From contig CAWGWA010000016.1 of the NCBI GenBank assembly GCA_963826105.1, positions 139,444 through 203,443 of the forward strand: a stretch of 64,000 nt of DNA, given 5' to 3'. The notes under the pieces were generated by a model. The model was given only the letters and a program-made list of their open reading frames with translations, made no database searches and was not told the DNA's origin. Positions 25,328 to 34,234 of this stretch are shown piece by piece; within the stretch, counting starts at the first letter, position 1, and each line of letters begins with the position of its first letter. Origin of the DNA: WHTI01 sp963826105 (GTDB taxonomy: Bacteria; Actinomycetota; CADDZG01; WHSQ01). A program made the translations under genes and the position numbers.

Positions 25328-26340
25328 TCAGGCCCCCGCCATCAGCGCTAGGCCCCGACGGGCGAGGGCCGGCACTCCGGCCTCCATACCGCGAAGAACG
25401 GATCGTCGGTCGCGCCCGCAAGGTGGCGCACGTAGGAACCTTCGAGCAGGATCGCGAGCTTCCACGTCGCCAGCACCCGGTACCAGTCCATCGCGCGCAC
25501 GTCGATGCCGGAGCGCTCTTCGTACCGGGCGATGAGGTCCTTCCGGCGGGAGAACCCGGGCTGCACGGTCACGTTCGTGAGGTCGGCGAAGACATCGCCG
25601 CCGGGATCCTCCGGCTCGCTCCAGAACGAGATCATCCACCCGAGATCGGCGAGCGGATCGCCGATCGTCGACATCTCCCAATCGAGGATCGCGTTCAGCC
25701 TGACGGGCGTCTCCGGGGCGAACATCACGTTGTCGAGCTTGTAGTCGCCGTGCACGAGCGTCGACGGAGGCGACTCGGGCAGGTTGTCGTGAAGCCAGGC
25801 CCCCACCTTCTCGAGGTCGGGCAGCGGCCGCGTGAACGGAAGCGTGAGCTCCAGCTGGCCGTTCCATCTTCGCAACTGTCGCCCGAGGTAGCCGGTCGGC
25901 TTGCCGAACCCGTCGAGCCCGACCGATGCGAGCTCGATCGAATGCAGCTCGACCAACGAATCGACCAGTTCCTCCCCGACCCGGGGACGCTCGGTCTCGG
26001 TCAGGAACTCCGGGAGATCGGCTCGGATCACCGTCCCGTCGATCCGCTCCATCAGATAGAACGGTGCCCCGATGACCTCCGGGTCGTCGCACGAAACGAC
26101 CGTCTGCGGACTGCGCGCCACGGTTCCGTTCAGCCCGGACAACACGGTGTACTCGCGACCGACATCGTGAGCCGATGGGAGGAACGCTCCGGCAGGTGGT
26201 CGTCGCAGGACGTAGCGCTCATCCCCACGCGTGATGAAGAACGTCTCGTTCGAATGTCCCGCCTGGTGGCGCTCAACCGTGAGCGGAACGTGGTCGCCGA
26301 AATGCCCGTCGAGGAACGCCTCCAGCGCCGTACTGTCCAT
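25328..26340 (-). pseudogene. Phosphotransferase (APH/ACAD10-like) with a C-terminal frameshift
   Basis: From the ATG at 26340 (a GTG at 26352 is also possible) about 315 residues match the aminoglycoside-phosphotransferase fold used in lipid/acyl metabolism: GHSNETFFITRGDERYVLRRPP for ATP binding, LVHGDYKLDNVMF as the Brenner motif, and ILDWEMSTIGDPLADLGW for the metal Asp. The normal ending is in the next frame: after DPFFAV near 25388 it reads MEAGVPALARRGLALMAGA and stops at 25328. As written, the first frame stops at 25348 with an abnormal tail. Function may survive because the change is so close to the end. It follows and overlaps the acyl-CoA dehydrogenase gene, a pairing seen for acyl-CoA kinases. 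Confidence 0.75.
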
Positions 26341-26348
26341 CAACTCCG

Positions 26349-27566
26349 TCACGCCAGGCCCCCGGTCGCGGGTTTCGTTCCTCCCCCGCTCATCGCTGCC
26401 TTGAGCACGTTGCGCACGATGACCATCCGGTGCACTTCGCTCGGGCCGTCGTAGATGCGAGCGGCGCGCGCGTCTCGATAGAAACGCTCGAGCGGCAGGT
26501 CGGTCGAGTAGCCGAGCGAGCCGTGGATCTGGATCGCGCGATCGACGACGCGCTCGAGGGCCTCGGCGATGAAGACCTTGTTCATCGATACCTCTTGCCG
26601 GAAGTCGTCGCCGCGCTCGATCAGATACGCGGCGTGCAACACCATCAGTCGACTCGCGTAGAGGTCGATCGCCGAATCGGCGAGCCAATTCTGAACCGTC
26701 TGCCTCCGAGCGAGTGGCTTGCCGAACGTCTCTCGCGTAAGTGCTCTCTCGGCGGCAAGATCGAGCGACCGCTGCGCCACTCCGATCCACCTCATCGCGT
26801 GCGCGAGGCGAGCGGGACCGAGACGCTTCTGTGACAGTTGGAACCCCTGGCCGAGTTCGCCCAGCACCGCATCCGGTCCGACGCGCACGTTCTCGATCTT
26901 GATCTCGCAGTGACCACCGGGTCCGTGCGTGCCCATCACGGGGATCTCGCGGATCACGTTCCAACCGGGGGACCCGTCGTCGACCAGAAACAGCGAATAC
27001 GAGTTGCGCCCCTCGGCCTCGGGATCGGACTTAGCAACCACGATCGCGAACGCAGCCCCGTTGGCTCCGGTGATGAACCACTTCTCACCGTTGATGATCC
27101 AGTCATCGCCATCCTTGACTGCGGTCGTCGCCAGCATCGTCGGATCGGATCCGGCTGCTTGCTCGGTCATCGCGAAACATGAGCGTGCCTTCCCCTCGGC
27201 CAGCGGCCTCAGGTACTTCTCGAGTTGCTCGGTGGTCGCGGTTTCCAACAGGAGGTGCATGTTGCCCTCGTCGGGGGCCATCGCGTTCAGGGCCAGCGAC
27301 GCCAGGCCCGAGACACCGCATTCCTGCGAGACGATCGCCATCCCGAGGGCCCCGAGGCCCAGGCCGCCCCATTCGGGTGGGAGATGAGGGTTGAACAATC
27401 CGGACGCCCGGGCCTCGTCCCGCAGGCGCTCGAGTACCCGGTCGAATTCCTCCGGCGAGGTGTGCTCACCAGCCTCCGCCTCGGCCGGGAGAACCACTTC
27501 GTTAACGAAGGCGGCCACCCTCCGCTGGATGTCCTTGACGTCTTCGGGCAGTTCGAAATCGATCAA
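26349..27566 (-). CDS. Acyl-CoA dehydrogenase family protein
   Basis: 405 residues from a TTG at 27566, chosen because AAGGGG lies about seven bases upstream and homologues start near IDFELPEDVKDIQRRVAAF; the open frame extends upstream without a better start. It has the flavoprotein signatures FAMTEQAAGSDPTMLATTA and YGKWFITGANGA-like INGEKWFITGA, and the C-terminal QIHGSLGYSTDLPLERFYRDARAARIYDGPSEVH. It would oxidise an acyl-CoA with FAD. It is translationally coupled to the downstream phosphotransferase, as in ACAD10/11-like fused or paired systems that phosphorylate and dehydrate hydroxyacyl-CoAs. Confidence 0.88.
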   Translation of the reverse strand: MIDFELPEDVKDIQRRVAAFVNEVVLPAEAEAGEHTSPEEFDRVLERLRDEARASGLFNPHLPPEWGGLGLGALGMAIVSQECGVSGLASLALNAMAPDEGNMHLLLETATTEQLEKYLRPLAEGKARSCFAMTEQAAGSDPTMLATTAVKDGDDWIINGEKWFITGANGAAFAIVVAKSDPEAEGRNSYSLFLVDDGSPGWNVIREIPVMGTHGPGGHCEIKIENVRVGPDAVLGELGQGFQLSQKRLGPARLAHAMRWIGVAQRSLDLAAERALTRETFGKPLARRQTVQNWLADSAIDLYASRLMVLHAAYLIERGDDFRQEVSMNKVFIAEALERVVDRAIQIHGSLGYSTDLPLERFYRDARAARIYDGPSEVHRMVIVRNVLKAAMSGGGTKPATGGLA

Positions 27567-27714
27567 GTCGGTCCCCTTCCGGCCCGCCGTGGGCCCCCAG
27601 AGAATCCCACACGGAGCGCACCTTCGAATTGGCTCCCCCGGGAAGCGCACGAACACGTAGGATTCGCCACGGCGAATGACGGTGAACCACCAATGACTGG
27701 GAGGGGAAGAGCCC

Positions 27715-27951
27715 GTGGCCGAGGTTAAGGCTTACATACTGATCCAGACGGCGGTCAATGCAGGGCACGTAGCCAAGGAGATCCGGGAGCTCGCCGGGGT
27801 CCATTCGGCCGATGACGTCTCCGGTCCCTACGACGTGATCGTCGAGGCGACGGCTCCGGACATGGACTCCCTGGGTCAGATGGTGGTGGCCAGGATCCAG
27901 GCGGTCGAGGGCATCACAAGGACCCTCACCTGTCCCATCGTCAGCCTCTAA
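27715..27951 (+). CDS. Stand-alone Lrp/AsnC ligand-binding (RAM) domain protein
   Basis: 78 residues starting at GTG with GGGAGGGG upstream. The whole protein is one RAM/AsnC effector domain: VKAYILIQTAVNAGHVAKEIREL, VHSADDVSGPYDVIVEATAPDMDSLGQMVV and GITRTLTCPIV. There is no helix-turn-helix. Such small proteins form oligomeric rings that bind amino acids; they may modulate full-length Lrp regulators. It overlaps the convergent larE gene by four bases. Confidence 0.88.
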   Translation: MAEVKAYILIQTAVNAGHVAKEIRELAGVHSADDVSGPYDVIVEATAPDMDSLGQMVVARIQAVEGITRTLTCPIVSL

Positions 27952-28766
27952 CTCCGGATCCGAAGCTCCGAGGCCGGGAGCACTTCGTTCAACGAGCCCG
28001 ATCGGAACCCTCCGAGGTCGAGCGTCACGTAACGGAATCCGAGGGCCGAGAGTCGCGCCGTGATCTCTCGTGCGAGCGCCGACGCTCGCTCGATATCGGC
28101 CTCCGGCACCTCGATGCGAGCAAGTTCGCCGTGGTCTCTTACGCGCAAGGTGGTGAAACCGAGCTCCCTCAATACGTCCTCGGCGCGATCTACCCGCTCC
28201 AGTCTCTCCGGCGTCACCCTCACACCGTAAGCCAGACGAGAAGAGAGGCAAGGAGACGCCGGTTTGTCGACCGTCGGCAGCCCCAGGCCCCCGGACAGGC
28301 TCCTGATCTCGGCCTTCGACAACCCCACGTCGGCGAGTGGCGTTTCTACTTTCCGCTCACGCGCGGCGGACTGTCCGGGACGGAAGTCCCCCAGGTCATC
28401 GAGATTCGTGCCGACCGCGATATGGGCGTCGAGACTGATCGCAAGGGGGCCGAGAACGTCGAACAGCTCGGTCTTGCACCAGTAGCAGCGGTCGGAGGAG
28501 TTGCGGACGTATTCCTCGCGCTCCATCTCGGCGGTCTCGACCTTCAGATGGTTCCACCCGTGAGCGCGGGCAAGATCCTCCGCCGCGACGAGCTCGGACC
28601 GGGCCAGGGACGGCGACACCGCGGTCGCCATCACCGCTCGATCCCCCAGGGCTCCGTGCGCCACCGCCGCCAGGAACGTCGAGTCGACACCCCCCGAGTA
28701 AGCGACGATCAGCCGCTCTTTCTGGATCAGCCAGATCCTGAGGGCCTCGAGTTTCGTCTCATGCAT
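27948..28766 (-). CDS. larE: ATP-dependent sacrificial sulfur transferase
   Basis: 272 residues from the ATG at 28766. The PP-loop SGGVDSTFLAAVAHGALG is near residue 25. NSSDRCYWCKTELF and ASPCLSSRLAYG are the LarE signatures; the Cys in PASPC corresponds to the residue whose sulfur is sacrificed in Lactobacillus LarE. LarE helps build the nickel-pincer nucleotide cofactor of lactate racemase and related enzymes. No larA, larB or larC lies nearby, so the enzyme it serves is encoded elsewhere, or this is another PP-loop member of the NAD-synthase group. Confidence 0.88.
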   Translation of the reverse strand: MHETKLEALRIWLIQKERLIVAYSGGVDSTFLAAVAHGALGDRAVMATAVSPSLARSELVAAEDLARAHGWNHLKVETAEMEREEYVRNSSDRCYWCKTELFDVLGPLAISLDAHIAVGTNLDDLGDFRPGQSAARERKVETPLADVGLSKAEIRSLSGGLGLPTVDKPASPCLSSRLAYGVRVTPERLERVDRAEDVLRELGFTTLRVRDHGELARIEVPEADIERASALAREITARLSALGFRYVTLDLGGFRSGSLNEVLPASELRIRS

Positions 28767-28807
28767 GACGACATACTCGCAAACCCTACGGATAGCGTGT
28801 GGAAACC

Positions 28808-29149
28808 ATGATCCTCTTGGCACAGGAACAGATCAGGGGTGGGCCTAACGAGTTCCTCACCGACCCGTTGTTGACGGTCGCCGCCTTCATGCTGGTCGCC
28901 GTCTGCGTCCTGGCGATCCTGTTCTCCAGGCTCATCTCCTACAACCTTCGCCGCAGGGCCTGGAAGATCAGGAAGGTCGCGGGGCAGCTGGAATCGGGGA
29001 TGAGCCCGGACGAGATCCGCGAGGCGAACACCCGGAAGCGCCACCACCTGCACCTTCCTCACCGCCGGAAGCCGGCCGCAGACGTCGTCGCCGAGGAAGA
29101 CGAGGTCGTGGAGGTCGAGACCGAGGCGGAGCCCGACTACTCGATGTAG
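28808..29149 (+). CDS. Small membrane protein with acidic tail
   Basis: 113 residues from the ATG at 28808; a GTG at 28799 adds three. One transmembrane helix (LLTVAAFMLVAVCVLAILFSRLI) is followed by a basic helix (RRRAWKIRKVAGQLESGMSPDEIREANTRKRHH) and an acidic end (VVAEEDEVVEVETEAEPDYSM). The 3' end overlaps the convergent phosphodiesterase gene by 13 bases. No family recognised; no clear ribosome site. Confidence 0.65.
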   Translation: MILLAQEQIRGGPNEFLTDPLLTVAAFMLVAVCVLAILFSRLISYNLRRRAWKIRKVAGQLESGMSPDEIREANTRKRHHLHLPHRRKPAADVVAEEDEVVEVETEAEPDYSM

Positions 29150-30726
29150 CCGAGGTCCTTCAGATGCTCGGCGACGGCGGCCGCCTCCGTGTCCGAGTAG
29201 GTCGATTCGATCTCGCGCTCGGCGGCCTGCTCCCCGATGGTCACCGGATGCTCGGCAAGGAAAGACTGTGTGAGGGCCTCCTCGGCGGCACGACCATCGA
29301 GCCCCGCCGGGATCGGCTTGCCAAGGAGCGCCAGGGCAGTCGGACAGACGTCGTAGAGCGACAGTTCGTCGGTCGAGCCGTGGACGACGTTGGGACCGGC
29401 CCCCACGAAGATCCCGACCGGCCTATGGTCCGATGACCACGCTTCGTCGACGCCCGACAGTGCCGCCGGTGGGATGACCACCTGGTCGGTCTCCGCCCAC
29501 GCCGGCGCGACCCGGTAGCCCGCACCCCAGGTATCGAGCATGAGGTCGGGGGCCATGTGCGCGTGAGACCCGGAGAAGATCTCGTCCCTCAGGTGCGCTC
29601 CCGCGAACACCGGCTCGCCGGTCTCCGGGTCCTCGATCGCGAGCAAACCCGCCTTCAGCTCCTCCAGGAAAGCCGGAGCATCCTCGGGCGCGATCCGGCC
29701 CGCCGGCTCACGCCCGGCGAGATTGATCCAGACGTCGGAATGGAAGCCCAGGAACGCGTCGGTGTTCGCCCAGTCGAACGCTCCCAGTTGCCCAGTGAGA
29801 GTCGTGGCCATCGCGGAGCGCGCCGCGCCGGGAGCGAGACGACGGCCGAGTCGCCGCACCGAGGGCGGAAGTCGCCACGCCATATCCACCATGCGCGACC
29901 GTTTCGCACGACCGTAGGTCGCGTAGCCGTTGCGATGGAGCCACGCGCCGACATTGACGTCGCCCTTCAAGGTTCCCGCGCCGTGATCGCTCACCACTAG
30001 CACGTCGGCATCTGGGAACGCTCCGATCACTGCACCGGTCGCGCGGTCCATCGCCTCGTACACGCGCTCGACCGCATCGGCGAAGGGGTGATCGGTTCCC
30101 CGGAAGCGCCAGAAGAAATGTTGCGCGCGATCGACCTGCGGCCACACCGCTACCAAACAGTCGGCTCCGGTTTGGTTCGCCACCCATGGAAGAGCCTCGG
30201 ACTGGGCCTCGAGCCCCCGGATCAGTTCGTCGAGGAACCGCTCGAGGGTCCCGTGCGGCGCACGGTCGAGGAGGTCGTCGAGCGGCCACCTTTCCGCGAG
30301 GTCCTCCTGGAGACCCGCCGGCTCGCAGAACTTAGCCCCCGGCGGAGCTCCGTAGCCGGACACCATCGCGCCTTCGATACTCGCCGGAGGAAAGGCCATC
30401 GGGACGTTCCATGCCACGAAGCGAACCCCGTCTGCCATCTCCCACAGCGCCGGCGCCTTGCGGTCCCTGGATGAGAAATAGCGGCACTCGTAGGCGCCGG
30501 GGGCCCGGTACCAGGACCCAAAGATCCCGTGCCCACCGGGATTGCGGCCGGTAAACGCCGACGTCCAGGCGCAGTCGGTCATCGGAGGCCAGGTCGATCG
30601 CAGGCCGGCTCTGAAGCCCCGCTCCTGGAGGGAGGCGAGCACCGGCAACCTCCCGGCCTCCACCATCGGGTCGGTGACATCGAAGGTTGCCGAGTCCCAC
30701 CCGAGAACTATGAGGCGCGGAGGCAT
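29137..30726 (-). CDS. Alkaline-phosphatase-fold phosphodiesterase (type I PDE/nucleotide pyrophosphatase family)
   Basis: 529 residues with no signal peptide. It opens RLIVLGWDSATFDVTDPMVEAGRLPVLASL, with the metal-binding Asp, and TDCAWTSAFTGRNPGGHGIFG, with the catalytic Thr/Ser region of the AP superfamily. DVLVVSDHGAGTLKGDVNVGAWL and WSSDHRPVGIFVGAGP provide the Asp-His metal ligands. The C-terminus VAEHLKDLGYIE is a common ending in this superfamily. It is a leaderless candidate: TAGGAT lies six bases before the ATG, and palindrome copy 5 covers the corresponding -35 position. The substrate is probably a phosphodiester or phosphonate. Confidence 0.88.
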   Translation of the reverse strand: MPPRLIVLGWDSATFDVTDPMVEAGRLPVLASLQERGFRAGLRSTWPPMTDCAWTSAFTGRNPGGHGIFGSWYRAPGAYECRYFSSRDRKAPALWEMADGVRFVAWNVPMAFPPASIEGAMVSGYGAPPGAKFCEPAGLQEDLAERWPLDDLLDRAPHGTLERFLDELIRGLEAQSEALPWVANQTGADCLVAVWPQVDRAQHFFWRFRGTDHPFADAVERVYEAMDRATGAVIGAFPDADVLVVSDHGAGTLKGDVNVGAWLHRNGYATYGRAKRSRMVDMAWRLPPSVRRLGRRLAPGAARSAMATTLTGQLGAFDWANTDAFLGFHSDVWINLAGREPAGRIAPEDAPAFLEELKAGLLAIEDPETGEPVFAGAHLRDEIFSGSHAHMAPDLMLDTWGAGYRVAPAWAETDQVVIPPAALSGVDEAWSSDHRPVGIFVGAGPNVVHGSTDELSLYDVCPTALALLGKPIPAGLDGRAAEEALTQSFLAEHPVTIGEQAAEREIESTYSDTEAAAVAEHLKDLGYIE

Positions 30727-30732
30727 CCCGGC

Positions 30733-30738
30733 ATCCTA
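30733..30738 (-). promoter_or_regulatory. Leaderless-type -10 element (TAGGAT) of the phosphodiesterase gene
   Basis: Read on the minus strand, TAGGAT is followed by GCCGGG and the ATG at 30726. The -35 position (about 17 bases upstream) falls inside palindrome copy 5. Confidence 0.55.
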
Positions 30739-30750
30739 GTGCCGTGTCGT

Positions 30751-30770
30751 CTTCGTGCACGTGCACAAAG
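30751..30770. promoter_or_regulatory. Exoprotein palindrome, copy 5
   Basis: CTTCGTGCACGTGCACAAAG, the copy closest to consensus. It lies between the phosphodiesterase (ATG 30726, minus) and the LVIVD gene (ATG 30830, plus). On the minus strand it overlaps the predicted -35 site, where a bound protein would block or recruit RNA polymerase. Confidence 0.72.
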
Positions 30771-30829
30771 GCTCCTCCATCCCCCGGGCGTATGTCCCCA
30801 CCAAAGGGATCTCTAACTAGGGGGATGGG

Positions 30830-32247
30830 ATGCGAAGCAGGCTGGCTGGCGTCGTCATGGCGATCGGACTTATCGGGCTACCCGCTACTCACGCGAGTGC
30901 GCAGGTTCCCCCGACCCCGCTCCCCCCGATCCCACTACCGGGAAACATCGCCTCGGACAACGTCACCTACCACGGAACGATCCCGATCGACTCTCCCGGG
31001 GTCGGCGGTGAGGTCGTACACCACGCCGACGGGCGCACCTACTTCTACGTGACCGGTCTGAAGGGCCTATCGATCTACGACGTCACCGAGGATCCGACCG
31101 CTCCGGTTCTCACCGGAGTCCTGACGTTCCCGCACGCTCAGAACGAAGACCTCAAAGTCAGCGACGACGGCACCCGAGCGGTGATCTCAGCCGATGGAGC
31201 GCTGCTGCTCCCCATCTTCCCGACGAGCGCCGGGATCCACATCATCGACACCAGCGACCCGGCGGCCCCCGAACTTCTGGGCTCGACCGCGAGGTCGGAG
31301 TCCAACCACACCGCCGAATGTGCCGATCCCAAATGCGAATGGATCTACGGAAGCAGCACGGGAGCGATCTACGACGCGACCGACCCCACCAACATCAAGT
31401 TGGTGGGTCAGTGGAACGTCGATCGCAACGGAGTGACCGTTGGCGGACGGCATGCACTGAACCGCGACGACAGCGGGCTGTTGATCAGCGACTCCAACCC
31501 CAGGCTCGTGCTCGACCCCGCGAGGACCCGGCCAACCCGGTGCTTTTGGCACAGGGCTCCAGGTCACCCAACGGTGATGGGCGCCTACAGCACAACAATG
31601 TGCGCCCGGACAGCGGCGGATGGGCGCCTCGCGACCCCGAGGACCCGGCCGACGCGATCGAGTACCGAACCGTGGAGGCCGACGCACGTTCGATCTCGAT
31701 CATCGATGAACGCCCCGTGATGCGCGCCGGCGAGATCATGATCGGGAACTCCGAAAGCAACCTCAACCCGACCTGCTCGAACGCAGGGGGACTTTCGACC
31801 TGGAGCATGATCGACTTCGAGAAGGGCGCCGAGATGCAGCAGCTCGAGGTCTTCCGTCCTCTGAACGGGACGGGGGTCGACGGCAGCCCTGCAGTCAACG
31901 CGCTGGGGTGCTCGGGTCACTGGTTCACCGAGAACGACGGCCTCGTGGCCGCTTCCTGGTACGAGCACGGCGTTCGCTTCTTCGAAGTCGACAAAGCCGT
32001 CGGCACGATCGAAGAGGTCGGCTACTTCCAGCCGCTGGCCACGCAGGCCGGTGCCGCGTACTGGGTCAGCGACACGGTCGTCTACAACGTCGACTATGCC
32101 CGCGGTATCGACATCATCAGCTTCGACCGGGGAGCGGCGGAGCCGGCGCAGAAGGAACTCGATCGTTCGTGGCTGCGCAACCTGGGAACCGTCGGGAACT
32201 TCGCCCGGGCCGAGCGTTACTTCTGCAGGCTCGGCGGAACCAACTAA
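30830..32247 (+). pseudogene. Second secreted LVIVD-repeat protein, frameshifted
   Basis: The ATG at 30830 opens a signal peptide (VVMAIGLIGLPATHASA) and LVIVD repeats (GLSIYDVTEDPTAPVLTGVL, GIHIIDTSDPAAPELLGS). The frame breaks at the CCCC run 31516-31519. Adding one C joins LISDSNPRLVLDP to REDPANPVLLAQGSRS and a frame that runs to 32247 with SISIIDERPVMRAGEIMIGN, WYEHGVRFFEVDKAVGTIEEV and YARGIDIISFDRG. The restored protein would be about 472 residues, a paralogue of the 20865 protein (shared LGC-H...WY-GV pattern near the end). It overlaps the convergent beta-propeller gene by four bases. Confidence 0.8.
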
Positions 32248-33788
32248 GGGTCTCCGATAGCGAACAGCTGCCCGGCTCTGGTGCCGACGTAGATCATCCC
32301 CTTCCACACTGCGGGGGTTGATTCCACGCAGCCGGGAAGCTCGACGGTCCAGAGTTCTTCGGGCGGTCCTTGCAATGGGCGCTTGACGTTGTACGCGTGC
32401 ATCACTCCGGCGCAATCGCTCTGGATCAACGTGTGCCCGATCACGACCGGCGAGCTCCATGTGGGCTCCGGCAGTTCCAACTCCCAGGCGATCTCGCCGG
32501 TCATGCGGTCGACCGCCAGGACCCGGCCGGTGTTGGTCGGCACGAACAGCGCGCCCTTGTAGATCGCGGGGGTCGCCCAGATCCCGCCGTCGACCCCACT
32601 TTCGGGACGTCCGGGAACGAGCATCGACCACACGATGGGATTGTTCGGGTGGCGCGGATCGAGCTTCATCAACTGCCCGACCTCGTAACCGCGATCGTTG
32701 TAGCGCTCCTGTTCGGACGCCACGTAGAGGAATCCCTCCATGTCCATGACCAAGCTGGCATCGGTGTCATCGCCGGTCCAGAATCGGAACACCCTCTCGA
32801 TCTTCTTCTTCCCGGCAAGGACGCGCGAGATATCCCACCCCTGAACCAGGCCCCCGGAGTTGGCGAAATAAGCGACGCCGTCGGAGTACACGACCGAGTT
32901 CTCGATCGAGACGTCAGTGTCGCCCAGGTCGGCTAGGAGCTGATCGTCGTAGCCGGGAACCAACGCGCGGATCTCGGGATCAACCGTCACCAGTCCATCG
33001 GCGTCGTATCCACGGTTCAACTTCACGACGTAGAACCAAGAGTTCTCGCCACCTTCGATCAGGTAGTCGTCGATGATCAGCCCGGAACCGTCCCAGTCGT
33101 TGTTCCACATCGGATCGGGAGCCGTCTCGGCGTCCAGGCTCCACAACTCGACCGGAGTCTCTCCCCGATCGAGGGCGAGGACGTGGTAGTAGTTGTCGCG
33201 CGAGCCCGAATACAGCAGCGGGTAACCGTCGGGGTCACTCGTAACCGTTCCCTTGATCAGGTCACCGGTCGGGAACGTTTCGTACAGGGGGACCCCGTCC
33301 TTCGCGTTCAAGATGTGGATCCCGCGGTCGTAGGCACCGAATCTGACCTCGGTGCGGCCGCCAACCTCCACCACGTTCGGCTGTCCGGTCCATCCGGTCC
33401 CGCACCAGGTCCGCGGCCCGTCCTGGTCGATCGACTCCGAGCACATCGCGCCCGACGTCGGGTACTGCCACAGGACCTCTGGGTTAGAGGGCAACGGTCC
33501 CTTCCCGTAATAGGTCCGGGTCGCGTTGCCCCGGAAGGTCGTGAGACCGGGGAAGGCGGTGTTGATCGGCTCCGGTTTCGGCTTGGGGGTGGGTGTGGGT
33601 GTGGGTGAAGGAGACTCCGATGGCGACGATGAGGGGGTCGGTCCTGAGCCTGAAGGGTCGTCGTTCCGGGAGTCCGATACCAACCAGAACCCACCCGCGA
33701 CCAAACACAGGGCGACTAAGCCTCCACCAACCCTCCGGGAAGAAACCGTACCAACCTCATTCGACCAGCCCATCAACCGAGAGCCCAA
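32244..33788 (-). CDS. Membrane-anchored PQQ-like beta-propeller protein
   Basis: 514 residues from a TTG at 33788, supported by TACGAT six bases upstream; an ATG at 33773 is the alternative. A membrane anchor (GGGLVALCLVAGGFWLV) leads into a Ser/Pro/Thr linker (about 43-75) and then PQQ-type propeller blades: GRTEVRFGAYDRGIHILNAKDG, DGYPLLYSGSRDNYYHVLALDRG, GALFVPTNTGRVLAVDRMTGEIAWELE, WKGMIYVGTRAGQLFAIGDP. It is outside the membrane. It adjoins the mau-like genes and could stand in for the MauB-type heavy chain propeller, but that is inference; it could equally be a scaffold like BamB. Confidence 0.82.
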   Translation of the reverse strand: MGSRLMGWSNEVGTVSSRRVGGGLVALCLVAGGFWLVSDSRNDDPSGSGPTPSSSPSESPSPTPTPTPKPKPEPINTAFPGLTTFRGNATRTYYGKGPLPSNPEVLWQYPTSGAMCSESIDQDGPRTWCGTGWTGQPNVVEVGGRTEVRFGAYDRGIHILNAKDGVPLYETFPTGDLIKGTVTSDPDGYPLLYSGSRDNYYHVLALDRGETPVELWSLDAETAPDPMWNNDWDGSGLIIDDYLIEGGENSWFYVVKLNRGYDADGLVTVDPEIRALVPGYDDQLLADLGDTDVSIENSVVYSDGVAYFANSGGLVQGWDISRVLAGKKKIERVFRFWTGDDTDASLVMDMEGFLYVASEQERYNDRGYEVGQLMKLDPRHPNNPIVWSMLVPGRPESGVDGGIWATPAIYKGALFVPTNTGRVLAVDRMTGEIAWELELPEPTWSSPVVIGHTLIQSDCAGVMHAYNVKRPLQGPPEELWTVELPGCVESTPAVWKGMIYVGTRAGQLFAIGDP

Positions 33789-33794
33789 GGCTCG

Positions 33795-33800
33795 ATCGTA
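33795..33800 (-). promoter_or_regulatory. Leaderless-type -10 element (TACGAT) of the beta-propeller gene
   Basis: On the minus strand TACGAT is followed by CGAGCC and a TTG codon at 33788. This favours TTG over the ATG 15 bases downstream. Confidence 0.45.
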
Positions 33801-33880
33801 GTTGGGCCCGGTCGGAAAGGGAACGATGGTTAGCTTTCCCGGCCAGGGGAACTGAGTTTCTATCGATGGAGGACCCGGGA

Positions 33881-34234
33881 ATGGATCTGATGAGCACTAC
33901 CGGCAGGATCGTGACGCTGGCACCCCATGCCGGCGGTCGCCTGTTCCTGTTCTTCACCCCGGACTGCACGTTCTGCAAGGGCGTGCTCGAGGATGCTGCG
34001 GTCATCTCGTCGTCGACGGGCATCGATGTCGTCGTCTTCCTCGAAGACACACACGGCAACCCCGAGCCCTATCCAGGTCCGGCCCCCGTGGTCGTGTCGC
34101 CCGAGGTCTTCGCTCGATACGAGGTCGACGAAACCCCTCACGCGATCGCATTAGGAACTACCGGAGAGATCGTGGGCCGGGCCACCCTCAGTGCGAACGG
34201 CCAGCTGGGCGCGCTTGCGGCCTCGCTTCCCTGA
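33881..34234 (+). CDS. Thioredoxin-fold protein related to MauD C-terminus
   Basis: 117 residues from the ATG at 33881, which has GGAGG eight bases upstream; an ATG at 33866 is also in frame. The core LFLFFTPDCTFCKGVLEDAAV contains a CxxC pair (Cys29, Cys32), followed by DVVVFLEDTHGNPEPY and the cis-Pro loop DETPHAIAL. No signal peptide or membrane helix is seen. It is shorter than the MauD-type protein at 35401 but keeps its thioredoxin part. It may act in thiol-disulfide chemistry for the Cys-rich MauA-like protein. Confidence 0.72.
   Translation: MDLMSTTGRIVTLAPHAGGRLFLFFTPDCTFCKGVLEDAAVISSSTGIDVVVFLEDTHGNPEPYPGPAPVVVSPEVFARYEVDETPHAIALGTTGEIVGRATLSANGQLGALAASLP

Noticed and set aside
6821..30770. 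Palindromes as CRP/FNR-type sites
   Set aside because: The TGTG-to-CACA spacing is six bases; CRP-type sites need eight. The symmetry centre CACGTG also does not fit.
6821..30770. Palindromes as terminators or MITE ends
   Set aside because: No T-tract follows, they lie upstream of genes, and no longer flanking repeat is shared between the copies.
33590..33612. GGGTGT repeat as a microsatellite or phase-variable tract
   Set aside because: It encodes the ordinary Thr/Pro linker of the beta-propeller protein in frame, with no other sign of instability.
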